This document shows positions 54,294-64,000 of a DNA stretch of 64,000 nt, one piece after another. The translations under genes and the position numbers were made by a program. A model generated the notes under the pieces. The model did no database searches, was not told the DNA's origin, and saw nothing but the letters and a program-made list of their open reading frames with translations. The stretch is taken from NCBI RefSeq assembly GCF_000429625.1, contig NZ_AUCF01000011.1, positions 62,001 to 126,000 of the forward strand, given 5' to 3'. The DNA is from Azospirillum halopraeferens DSM 3675. Lineage in GTDB: Bacteria > Pseudomonadota > Alphaproteobacteria > Azospirillales > Azospirillaceae. How positions within the stretch are numbered: the stretch's first letter is position 1; each line of letters opens with the position of its first letter.

Positions 54294-54322
54294 GCCGGAC
54301 CGTTTCGGTCCGGCTTTTCTTT
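54294..54322 (+). terminator. Rho-independent terminator, plus strand
   Basis: GCCGGACCG-TTT-CGGTCCGGC (54294-54314) is a perfect 9-bp stem followed by TTTTCTTT on the plus strand. It lies about 250 bp after the lipoprotein stop, so it could end either that transcript or a separate small RNA encoded between 54086 and 54293. Confidence 0.85.
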
Positions 54323-54345
54323 GGGCGGGGCGGCGACGCACCGCC

Positions 54346-55158
54346 TCAGCCCGGTCCTTCGAACGACTGAACCACCGCGTCCAGGTCCCGCCGGCGATCG
54401 TCCGGCAGGCGGAGGCGGGAGGCGAGATAGGAGAGATACTGGCGGTCGGTGTCCGTGCCGCCGCGCACCGCCAGCTCCGAGGCCAGATAGACCTGCTCCG
54501 CCGTGTCGGGGTCGCCGACCTCGCGGACGATGTCGTCCATGGGGCGGGGTGAGCGCAGTTCCTGTTCGACGATGCGGCGTTCGTCGGGGCCGGCCCCGGC
54601 GGCGTCGAGGCTCGCGAGGATGCGCCCCTGTTCATCGGCGGAAATCTCGCCGTCGGCGTTGGCCGCGGTGATCATGGCGCGGATGAGCAACAGGGCCCTG
54701 GCGTCGCCCAGGTCGGGCTCCGGCGTGCCGCCGCGCAGGATGCCGGCCAGACGGTCGCCGAGACCGCCGGATGCCCCGCCACCGCCCGATCCACCGCCCG
54801 GCCCGCCGCCCGCTCCGCCGAGGATGCCGCCGAGACCGAGGCGATCCAATATGCCCCCCAGCGGATTGCCGGCCCGGTCGCCCGGTTCGGAGGGCGCCGA
54901 CGTCGGCGCGGTGGTCCGGCTGTCCTGGTAGGCTTTGTAGGCCAGATAGGCCAGGGCGGCGAGGCCGGCCTTCTGCGTCAGCCCCATGCCGGTGCCCGCC
55001 GTGTGGGGCGCACCGTACCCGTAGTGCTTCTTTTTGAGCTTCTTGCCCTTCTTGCCGAGCAGCAGCGGCATCGCCGCGGCGAATGCGGGGCCACGGCCGG
55101 TGTGGCCGCCCATTCCGTTCGCCAGCATGACGCCGAGGATCTTGCTCAAGCCGCCCAT
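54346..55158 (-). CDS. DUF533-family protein (YebE-like, TerB-fold)
   Basis: A 270-aa protein. The N-terminus has a Gly/Lys-rich region (LLLGKKGKKLKKKHYGYGAP) and a hydrophobic AGLAALAYLAYKAYQDS helix, followed by a Gly-rich linker and a C-terminal helical domain with ARALLLIRAMITAANADGEISADEQGRIL, the DUF533/TerB-like signature. The family is membrane-associated in enteric bacteria with unknown function. ATG 55158. Its probable terminator is at 54051-54085. It lies downstream of gyrB on the same strand. Confidence 0.85.
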   Translation of the reverse strand: MGGLSKILGVMLANGMGGHTGRGPAFAAAMPLLLGKKGKKLKKKHYGYGAPHTAGTGMGLTQKAGLAALAYLAYKAYQDSRTTAPTSAPSEPGDRAGNPLGGILDRLGLGGILGGAGGGPGGGSGGGGASGGLGDRLAGILRGGTPEPDLGDARALLLIRAMITAANADGEISADEQGRILASLDAAGAGPDERRIVEQELRSPRPMDDIVREVGDPDTAEQVYLASELAVRGGTDTDRQYLSYLASRLRLPDDRRRDLDAVVQSFEGPG

Positions 55159-55299
55159 GGGTGCACTCCTTCCCGCCGTGTATCCGGCCCCCTGGCCGGC
55201 CGCGTGTCCGTTGGTCTGCCGGTTACGTTTGGTATCGACCGGCAGACTTCAACAGGCGGGCAGCGCTTAAGGTTCGGGCGGGCGGGGCGGGTCCCTCCC

Positions 55300-57885
<2,586 letters not shown>

Positions 57886-59085
57886 TCATTCCGGCATTGC
57901 CCGACCCTCCTCGATGCGAAAGCGGCAGGCATCGGCCCCCAGCGGCGCGAACACCGCCGCGTCGGTGCCGGTCATCCACGCCTGGGCGCCCAGCGCCAGG
58001 ATCTCCCCGAACAGGGCGGCCCGGCGCTCGGCGTCCAGATGGGCCGCCACCTCGTCCAGCAGCAGCAGCGGCGCCGCTCCCCGTTCGGCCGCCAGCAGGC
58101 GGGCGTTGGCCAGCACGATGGCGATCAGCAGCGCCTTCTGCTCCCCCGTGGAGCACAGGGCCGCCGGCATGTCCTTGGCCCGGTGGCGCACCACCAGGTC
58201 GCTGCGGTGCGGGCCCACCGCGGCACCGCCGGACGCCGCGTCGTCGCGCCGCCGTGCCCGCAGCGCGTCGCGCAGGGTGTCCTCGGCGGCCAGCGCCGGC
58301 CCTTCGTCCAGCCAGCCCTCCACCGTTCCCTCCACCGCCAGGACGGCACCGGGGAACGGTCCGACGGCGCGCCCGCAGGCGGCGCGCAGACGGCCCACCA
58401 CGTCGCGCCGCGCCGCCGCCACCGCCACGCCCGCCGTCGCCATGGCGTCCTCCAGCCCGGACAGCCAGCCGTCGTCGAAGCGGCCGTCGCGCAGCAGCCG
58501 GGCGCGCTCGCGCAGCGCGTGCTCGAAGCGGCTGAGGCGGCCGGCGTGGGCGGGGTCGAAGCCGAACACCAGGCGATCGAGGAAGCGGCGCCGGCCGCTC
58601 GCCCCCTCCAGGAACAGGCGGTCCATCGGCGGCGTCAGCCACACCACCGCCACATGGTCGGCCAGCACGGTCTGGCCGCGGGCGGGATGGCCGTCGATGC
58701 GCACGACGCGCCGGTTGCCGTCGCCCGCCCGCGCGTCGCGGCCGGTGCCGATCTCCACCGGGCCGTTGGGCGTCTCCACCACCGCCGCCACCGCCCAGCC
58801 GCCGCCGGGCGACTCATCGGGAGCCTCCGGCACAGGGCCGATGCGCTCCACCTCGGCGATGGTGGCACCGCGCAGGCCGCGGCCGGGCGCCAGGAAGCTG
58901 ACCGCTTCCAGCAGGTTGGTCTTGCCGGCGCCGTTGGGTCCGGTCAGCACCACCGGGCGACGGTCGGGCTCCAGGCGCGCGTGGGCGTAGCTGCGGAAGC
59001 GCGTCAGCGTCAGCCGCGTGACCGCAAGGGCGTCGGGGAACGGGGAGGGGGCGATCTTCCTGGCTTCCAGCACGGGGGGCGTCAC
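57886..59085 (-). CDS. recF: RecF, DNA replication/recombination-repair ATPase
   Basis: About 399 aa. SMC-like ABC ATPase that acts with RecO and RecR to load RecA at gaps. Walker A GPNGAGKTNLLEAVSFL near the N-terminus, signature region (STGEQKALLIAIVLANARLL) and Walker B (LLLLDEVAAHLD) near the C-terminus. The LTLTRFRSYAHARLEP motif is the usual RecF N-terminus. The start is unclear: GTG 59085 gives an extra 27-residue lead; a TTG at 59142 with a nearby GAGG would add another 19 residues. The gene follows dnaN on the same strand. Confidence 0.93.
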   Translation of the reverse strand: MTPPVLEARKIAPSPFPDALAVTRLTLTRFRSYAHARLEPDRRPVVLTGPNGAGKTNLLEAVSFLAPGRGLRGATIAEVERIGPVPEAPDESPGGGWAVAAVVETPNGPVEIGTGRDARAGDGNRRVVRIDGHPARGQTVLADHVAVVWLTPPMDRLFLEGASGRRRFLDRLVFGFDPAHAGRLSRFEHALRERARLLRDGRFDDGWLSGLEDAMATAGVAVAAARRDVVGRLRAACGRAVGPFPGAVLAVEGTVEGWLDEGPALAAEDTLRDALRARRRDDAASGGAAVGPHRSDLVVRHRAKDMPAALCSTGEQKALLIAIVLANARLLAAERGAAPLLLLDEVAAHLDAERRAALFGEILALGAQAWMTGTDAAVFAPLGADACRFRIEEGRAMPE

Positions 59086-59153
59086 CGGTTCGCGGAACGG
59101 CCGACGGCCCCGGCCCGGAGGCGGGCGGGGCGGTCGTTGCAATCCTCGGCCCG

Positions 59154-60284
59154 TCAGACGCGCATCGGCATCAGCACGTACAGGGCGGCGTTGTCGGCGA
59201 CGTCGCGCACGATGGTGGGCGACGCGGCGTCCGCCATGGTGAAGCGGGCCCCTTCACCTTCGATCTGCTGCGTGATGTCCAGCAGATAGCGGGAGTTGAA
59301 GCCGATTTCCAGGGGACCTTCCTGGTAATTGACCTCCAGCTCCTCGGTGGCGCTGCCGGCCTCGGGGCTGGTCGCCGACAGGGTCAGCAGCCCCTTGGCC
59401 AGCGACAGCTTCACCGCCCGGCTCTTCTCCGTGGAGATGGTGGCCACACGGTCCACCGCGGCGGCGAACAGCTTGGCGTCGACCTCCATCACCTTGTCGT
59501 TGCCGACGGGGATGACCCGCTCGTAGTCGGGGAAGGTCCCGTCGATCAGCTTCGAGGTCATGACGATGGAATCGAAGGCGAAGCGGATCTTGTTCTCCGA
59601 CAGGGACACCTCGATGCGGTCCGCCGCCTCGTCGATCAGCTTGCGCACCTCGCCCACGGTCTTGCGCGGCACGATGACGCCGGGGATGCCCTCGCCGCCG
59701 TCGGGCAGCGGCATCTCCACCCGGGCCAGGCGGTGGCCGTCGGTGGCCACGGCGCGCAGCACCGGCAGCTCCGCCCCGCCGCTGCGTGCGTTGGCGGCGT
59801 GCAGATAGATGCCGTTCAGGTAATAGCGCGTCTCCTCGGTGGAGATGGCGAAGCGGGTGCGGTCGATCAGGGCGCGCAGGTCGGCCGCCGCCAGCGTGAA
59901 GCGGGTGCGCAGGTCGCCGCCGGACAGCTGCGGGAAATCCTCCACCGGCAGGCAGCCCAGGCGGAACTGCGAACGGCCCGAGCGCAAGGTGAGCTGGGTA
60001 CCGTCGCCGGCCACGTCCAGCTCCACCTGGCTGCCGTCGGGCAGCTTGCGCACGATGTCGTACAGGGTGTGGGCGGGAGCGGTGGTCCCGCCGGTGCGGC
60101 TGACCGTGGCCGGCACCGTCTCCACGATCTCCAGATCCATGTCGGTGGCGGCCAGCGCCAGCTCGCCGTCGCGGGCCGTCAGCAGCACGTTGGACAGGAT
60201 GGGGATGGTGTTGCGGCGTTCCACCACGCTCTGCACGTGACCGAGGGACCGAAGCAGGGCGGCGCGTTCGATGATGATGTTCAT
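59154..60284 (-). CDS. dnaN: DNA polymerase III beta subunit (sliding clamp)
   Basis: A 376-aa sliding clamp. The three clamp domains are seen as MNIIIERAALLRSLGHVQSV, then DLRALIDRTRFAISTEETRYYLNGIYLH, and the C-terminal ALYVLMPMRV, typical of DnaN. It forms the replication processivity clamp. ATG 60284 is the family start; the frame is open upstream but reads as low-complexity and is not coding. In many alphaproteobacteria dnaA lies elsewhere, and no dnaA is seen here. Confidence 0.97.
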   Translation of the reverse strand: MNIIIERAALLRSLGHVQSVVERRNTIPILSNVLLTARDGELALAATDMDLEIVETVPATVSRTGGTTAPAHTLYDIVRKLPDGSQVELDVAGDGTQLTLRSGRSQFRLGCLPVEDFPQLSGGDLRTRFTLAAADLRALIDRTRFAISTEETRYYLNGIYLHAANARSGGAELPVLRAVATDGHRLARVEMPLPDGGEGIPGVIVPRKTVGEVRKLIDEAADRIEVSLSENKIRFAFDSIVMTSKLIDGTFPDYERVIPVGNDKVMEVDAKLFAAAVDRVATISTEKSRAVKLSLAKGLLTLSATSPEAGSATEELEVNYQEGPLEIGFNSRYLLDITQQIEGEGARFTMADAASPTIVRDVADNAALYVLMPMRV

Positions 60285-60484
60285 GCGGGTCTTCTGTCTG
60301 CGCGAGCTCGTTGGTCCGGAACGGCGCAGCCGCCGTCTTGGGCGATTCGCCGGGATGAGGTCCCGTCCCGGCGGGGGGACCCTGCGCGGAGCGGGGCGGC
60401 AGGATAGCACATCCGCCGCAATGCCGAACGTTTTTGATTCGCACCGGGTTGGATTGCGTCCGACCCGTCCCGTCCGCTGCGGTT
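60285..60484. other. Intergenic region upstream of dnaN
   Basis: The 200-bp gap holds the dnaN promoter on the minus strand (for example GTTTTTGATTCGC around 60427-60440 on the plus strand) and follows the stop of the 561-aa unknown gene. I see no DnaA boxes (TTATCCACA-type) in it, so there is no evidence for an origin here. Confidence 0.35.
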
Positions 60485-62170
60485 TTAACCGGTCCGCGCC
60501 TCGTACAGGCGCAGCAGCGACACCAGCTCGGCGCTCTGCCAGTTGCGCGAGCGCGCCAGCTCCTGCCCGACGGCGGCGACGATGCGGTCGATGACCGCGC
60601 GCGCGTCCGGGTCGATGGGGGCGTCGCTTTCCAGGTGGAAGCGGGCGATTCGCTGCAGGCCCTGGCTCATGGCGCCGATCCACGGGCCGACCCCTTCGCC
60701 CACCGCGCCCAGCAGCCGTTCGATGCGCAGGATGTGGGCCATCCGCGCCGACGGGTCGTCCCCGTCCTCCACCTTCGACGCCTGAAGGAAGGCGGCGCCG
60801 GCGTCCTGGACCAACCGGTTGCGGAACGCCGTGAGATCGGGCGTGGCGTAGCCCACCGACGCCAGAACGCTGCTCCACGACCGCAGGAAGCCCAGCAGCC
60901 ACACCACGTCGTCATGGTCGGGGGTGGGGGCGTGGCGGGCCGTGACGGCGGCGCGCACCCGGTCGGCCAGCACCGGCAGGGCGGCGGTCGACAGGGACCG
61001 GGCGGCCTCGGCCAGGCGCGGGCGCACCCGCGGGCCGACGAAGCGGCTGGCCAGCAACCCGCCCGCGGACAGGGCGGTCAGCGACCGGTCCAGGCGGGTC
61101 AGCGTCTCCGCCAGCAGGTCGCGCACCGGGCGCGGCAGCGACAGCACCGCGCCGGCGGGGCCGTCCACCTCGCCGAACACGGCGTTCACCGTTTCGCCGA
61201 GCGTGGCGCAGCAGGCGGCGAAATGGCCGAACAGGGCCTGATGCAGCGGGTGGTTCTCGCTGACCGCCGGGCCGCCGTACTCGCGCACGTAGCGCAGCAC
61301 CACGTCGTAGCGGCCCTTGACGTTCAGGGCCATCAGCGACGGCAGCCAGACCACCGGGTCCTCGTAGTCGCGGTTGGGGCAGATGCCGCGCAGCTCGCGG
61401 ATGTAGCCGACCACCAGGGCGGCCTGGCCGTCCACCTCGGCGTGGCGGTGCTCCCCCGTCGCCGGCGTGTCCGACAGGTCCAGGCGCATGCGCTCCAGCG
61501 CCGCCAGCAGCGGCTCCCCTTCCTCCAGCACCGCTTGGGCGAAGGCCAGCAGGCGCAGGTCGATGGGCGCCTTGGCGGTCAGGTGCGGCACCCGGCGCCG
61601 CGCGTCCTGCAACGCCTCCCGGTTGGCCAGGGTCAGAAACTCCTCCGCCATGCGGCGGTTGGTGGGGACCAGCGCCAGATGCTCCACCGCGGCCAGACGC
61701 ATGCGCTCGCGCAGGGCCAGCGCCTCCGGTCCGGCCAGCACGCGGTCCAGCAGGGCGTCCTGCGACAGGACGTCCAGGCGGTCCTGCACCTCCATGGCCA
61801 GCTTGGGGAAGGCATAGCGGCTCAACGCCTGCCAGATGCCGCCCATGTCGACCCGCTGGATCAGGCCGGGAACCGGGTCGCGGGCACGGTAGAGCACGGG
61901 GTCGTCGACCAGCAGGGGTTCGAACAGGCTGGTGAACAGGCGCCGCGCCTTGAAGGGGCGCAGGCGGTTGAACTGTTCCACCAGCGAATCGCGCAGGATG
62001 CGGGCGCGGCCGGTGCGCTGCCGGCCGCTGGCGTCGATTTCCTCGATCACCGCGCGGATGGCGTAGCGCGGGATGCGCGCCACCAGTTCCTCGATCCGGC
62101 GGCGCAGTTCGGGCGGCACGTCGGAGTCGCCATCCGGGCCGGCATCCGGAGGTTCCGTGGATTGTGTCAT
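60485..62170 (-). CDS. Conserved hypothetical protein (about 561 aa), helical, cytosolic
   Basis: I do not recognise the family. It is Leu/Arg/Ala-rich with many predicted helices and no membrane segment or signal peptide. Motif-like segments include SRYAFPKLAMEVQDRLDVLS, YVREYGGPAVSENHPLHQAL and VWLLGFLRSWSSVLASVGYA. I place the start at ATG 62170 (MTQSTEPPDAGPDGDSDVPP); in-frame alternatives at 62197 and 62233 are possible. It occupies the position upstream of dnaN where dnaA stands in many bacteria, but it has no DnaA motifs. Confidence 0.7.
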   Translation of the reverse strand: MTQSTEPPDAGPDGDSDVPPELRRRIEELVARIPRYAIRAVIEEIDASGRQRTGRARILRDSLVEQFNRLRPFKARRLFTSLFEPLLVDDPVLYRARDPVPGLIQRVDMGGIWQALSRYAFPKLAMEVQDRLDVLSQDALLDRVLAGPEALALRERMRLAAVEHLALVPTNRRMAEEFLTLANREALQDARRRVPHLTAKAPIDLRLLAFAQAVLEEGEPLLAALERMRLDLSDTPATGEHRHAEVDGQAALVVGYIRELRGICPNRDYEDPVVWLPSLMALNVKGRYDVVLRYVREYGGPAVSENHPLHQALFGHFAACCATLGETVNAVFGEVDGPAGAVLSLPRPVRDLLAETLTRLDRSLTALSAGGLLASRFVGPRVRPRLAEAARSLSTAALPVLADRVRAAVTARHAPTPDHDDVVWLLGFLRSWSSVLASVGYATPDLTAFRNRLVQDAGAAFLQASKVEDGDDPSARMAHILRIERLLGAVGEGVGPWIGAMSQGLQRIARFHLESDAPIDPDARAVIDRIVAAVGQELARSRNWQSAELVSLLRLYEARTG

Positions 62171-62401
62171 CCGTTCCGACCAATCGTCGCGGGGCATCCC
62201 GTCACGCGAACTGATATTATCGCCTCCGATCATGCTAGCTCGCACCGGCCGGGTGCGGCAATACGACTCGGTGTCGCAATGATGGCGCATCCTTTGGCAT
62301 ATTGCGGTATGATGATGATGGTCTCTTGAGGAGGTGCAGCCCCCGCGCTACGATTACATACGAACACACGGCCGCGTGCATCGGGAAGGGGGGATTCGGA
62401 T

Positions 62402-62878
62402 ATGGGCGTCGCCGCAGCCGGGCCGCAGCCGGCCGATCCCTTCGCCACCGGCGATGCCGTGGTGGACGCGGCGCACATGCGTCTGTGCGCGCTCTACGCC
62501 GTGGTGCGCGAATCCCTGGAAGCCCCCGCCGCCGACGGGCCGCCGCCGGCCGACCTGCGGACGCTGTGCAGGGAACTCCTCGGCCTTGCCGGCGATCATT
62601 TCGCCGCGGAGGAGGCGCTGATGGCCGCCACCGGTTTCCCCGAACGGGATGTGCACCGCCGCCTCCACGCCGCGTTCCTGGAGCGGCTGGAGGGCATCCG
62701 CTCTTTCATCCTGGCCGGCGCCGGCGCGGACGAAACCGGCGACTACGTGCGCCGTTACCTGCTGCTCGCCGCCATCGGCCAATGGCTGAAGGTGCACACC
62801 GCCATCGCCGACCGCCGGTTCGTCGATTTCCTGGCGGCCACCGGGCAGGGGCCCGCCGCCGCGGATTGCGCGGGCTGA
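62402..62878 (+). CDS. Bacteriohaemerythrin
   Basis: A 158-aa haemerythrin with a di-iron site. All seven ligands can be placed: His25 (VDAAHMRL), His66 and Glu70 (HFAAE), His85 and His89 (HRRLH), His132 and Asp137 (HTAIAD). It may bind oxygen for delivery, storage or sensing, or bind NO. ATG 62402 has GGGGGG upstream at about 7 nt. It is convergent with the sensor kinase gene (10 bp between ends), which is a different transcript. Confidence 0.9.
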   Translation: MGVAAAGPQPADPFATGDAVVDAAHMRLCALYAVVRESLEAPAADGPPPADLRTLCRELLGLAGDHFAAEEALMAATGFPERDVHRRLHAAFLERLEGIRSFILAGAGADETGDYVRRYLLLAAIGQWLKVHTAIADRRFVDFLAATGQGPAAADCAG

Positions 62879-62887
62879 CCGCCGGCG

Positions 62888-64000
62888 TCACGCCGCGGCG
62901 GGACGCCGCTGCGTGTTGGGGATCGTCAGGGTGACGGTGGTGCCGGGACCGATGGCGGTGTGCACGGTGGCCCCGGCCTGTCCGGCCAGTGCCTGCAACA
63001 GCATCAGGCCGAGGGCGCCGCGCTGCCGGGCGACGCCGGGGGACAGCAGCTCGGCGGGCATGCCGACTCCGTCGTCCGCGACGGCGATGCGCCGGCCGTC
63101 GGCGGTCTCGGTCAGGGTCACCGCCACCGTTCCCTCCCGCCCCTCGGGAAAGCCGTGGCGCAGGGCGTTCGACACCAGTTCGCTGACGATCAGGGCCAGC
63201 GGCATGGCGCGGTCGACGTCGAGGATCCACGGCTGTGCCGTCACCGTCACCCGCGCCGCCGTCGGCCCGCAGGACCGGGCCAGGCTGTCGCAGAGCTGGC
63301 GCAGGCAGTCGGCGAAGTCGATGCGCGCCGGCTCGGCCGAACGGTAGAGCAACTCGTGCACCAGGCTCATGGACTGGATGCGGCGCAGGCTTTCGTTGAA
63401 GGCGACGCGCGCCGACTCCTCGACCCGGTTGGATTGCAGGCGCAGCAGGGAGCAGATCACCGTCAGGTTGTTCTTGACCCGATGCTGCACCTCCTTCAGC
63501 AGGATCTCCTTGTCGGCCAGGGCATGCTCCAGCCGATGGTTGGCGTCCTCCAGCTCGGCGGTGCGCCGGCTCACCCGCTCCTCCAGCGTGTCGTAGGCGT
63601 GCTGCAGCGCCGCCTCGGCCCGGCGCTCGCGGCGGGCGCGCTGGAAGGCCAGCACGCCCAGCCCGCCCACCGCCACCAGGGCGGCGGCCCCGTAGAAGAC
63701 GTAGAGTTCCACCCGCTCCGCCCACAGGGACGCGATGCCGGCGCGGGGAATGGTGACCTCCGCCACCAGGTCAAAGCCGTCGACGCGCCGCCGCGCCACA
63801 AGGGAATCCTCCGGCGCGGCCGCGGGCTCGCCGGGCTCGCGCACCAGCACCGTGCCGTCGGGGCGCAGCAGCGCCACCTCGGTGCCATAACCGATGTCGA
63901 AGGCCCGGTAGATGTCGCGCACATAGTGCGGCGACACCGCGACGCTGGCGATCCCGCGCAGCGCGCCGGGGGCGGATTCCAGCGGCCGGCTCAGCACGAT
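62888..64000 (-). CDS. HisKA_2/HWE-type sensor histidine kinase, C-terminal part (continues past window end)
   Basis: About 370 residues are visible; the 5' end lies beyond 64000. From the inside: a periplasmic sensor end (VSPHYVRDIYRAFDIGYG..., a Cache-like domain), TM (ELYVFYGAAALVAVGGLGVLAF), coiled coil, HisKA_2 with phosphoacceptor His in KEVQHRVKNNLTVI, and HATPase (IVSELVSNALRHGFPEG; DDGVGMP; GALGLMLLQALA). This is the LiaR-type HWE/HisKA_2 architecture often used in general-stress signalling. No regulator is visible beside it. Confidence 0.87.
   Translation of the reverse strand: MVLSRPLESAPGALRGIASVAVSPHYVRDIYRAFDIGYGTEVALLRPDGTVLVREPGEPAAAPEDSLVARRRVDGFDLVAEVTIPRAGIASLWAERVELYVFYGAAALVAVGGLGVLAFQRARRERRAEAALQHAYDTLEERVSRRTAELEDANHRLEHALADKEILLKEVQHRVKNNLTVICSLLRLQSNRVEESARVAFNESLRRIQSMSLVHELLYRSAEPARIDFADCLRQLCDSLARSCGPTAARVTVTAQPWILDVDRAMPLALIVSELVSNALRHGFPEGREGTVAVTLTETADGRRIAVADDGVGMPAELLSPGVARQRGALGLMLLQALAGQAGATVHTAIGPGTTVTLTIPNTQRRPAAA

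Noticed and set aside
60285..60484. Replication origin upstream of dnaN
   Set aside because: No DnaA-box cluster or AT-rich unwinding element was seen, and dnaA is absent.
59154..60902. N-terminal extension of DnaN by about 200 codons
   Set aside because: The added part is Arg/Gly/Pro-rich; the ATG at 60284 opens exactly at the conserved DnaN N-terminus.

Overview
The window is a very GC-rich stretch of an alphaproteobacterial chromosome. The gene content points to the Rhodospirillales/Azospirillales (Rhodospirillum-, Magnetospirillum- or Caenispirillum-like): an hsp20-DUF1150 pair, FixLJ, periplasmic nitrate reductase in the order napFDAGHBC, a multi-gene chemosensory operon, yejABEF-type peptide transport, and dnaN-recF-gyrB. 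The taxonomic placement is inferred from gene content and base composition only. No rRNA, CRISPR array, transposase or prophage block was seen.

Layout. 1-6.5 kb: a truncated WYL-type regulator and its VOC neighbour with a strong palindrome upstream, a chemoreceptor, a PAP2 phosphatase, a conserved unknown, a small heat-shock operon with a ROSE-like leader, and an FAD oxidoreductase. 6.6-12.9 kb: napFDAGHBC on the minus strand, with an FNR/FixK-type box upstream and, facing away from it, fixLJ (13.3-15.5 kb); this FixL carries two PAS domains that both keep the FixL haem-pocket residues. 15.5-29.3 kb: thirteen tightly packed minus-strand genes, STAS-cheY-cheA-cheW-mcp(CZB)-cheR-cheD-cheB-soluble MCP-STAS-HATPase-two receiver/PP2C phosphatases. 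This joins a chemosensory array to a complete partner-switching module and is the most interesting system here; one phosphatase looks active and its neighbour looks degenerate.

29.5-37.4 kb: a yej-type peptide ABC transporter with two tandem substrate-binding proteins. 37.6-39.1 kb: an atypical pyruvate-kinase-like protein. 39.1-43.3 kb: three translationally coupled paralogous genes of unknown function downstream of an inositol-monophosphatase-family phosphatase and a second STAS + receiver/PP2C pair. 43.4-51.8 kb: an RhlE-like helicase, then a histidine kinase, an EAL phosphodiesterase, a chemoreceptor and a periplasmic solute-binding protein; the kinase and chemoreceptor appear to share the same periplasmic sensor type. 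52.1-52.4 kb: tRNA-Arg(CCU) interrupted in the anticodon loop by a 225-nt group I intron. 52.5-55.2 kb: a tyrosine recombinase, a lipoprotein and a DUF533 protein, with two crossing terminators.

55.3-64 kb: dnaN-recF-gyrB (no dnaA alongside), an unknown 561-aa protein, a haemerythrin and the 3' part of an HWE/HisKA_2-type histidine kinase that runs off the window. Overall the window is dominated by signal transduction: four transmembrane or soluble receptors, a complete Che set, three phosphatase-type response regulators, three STAS proteins and three histidine kinases besides CheA.
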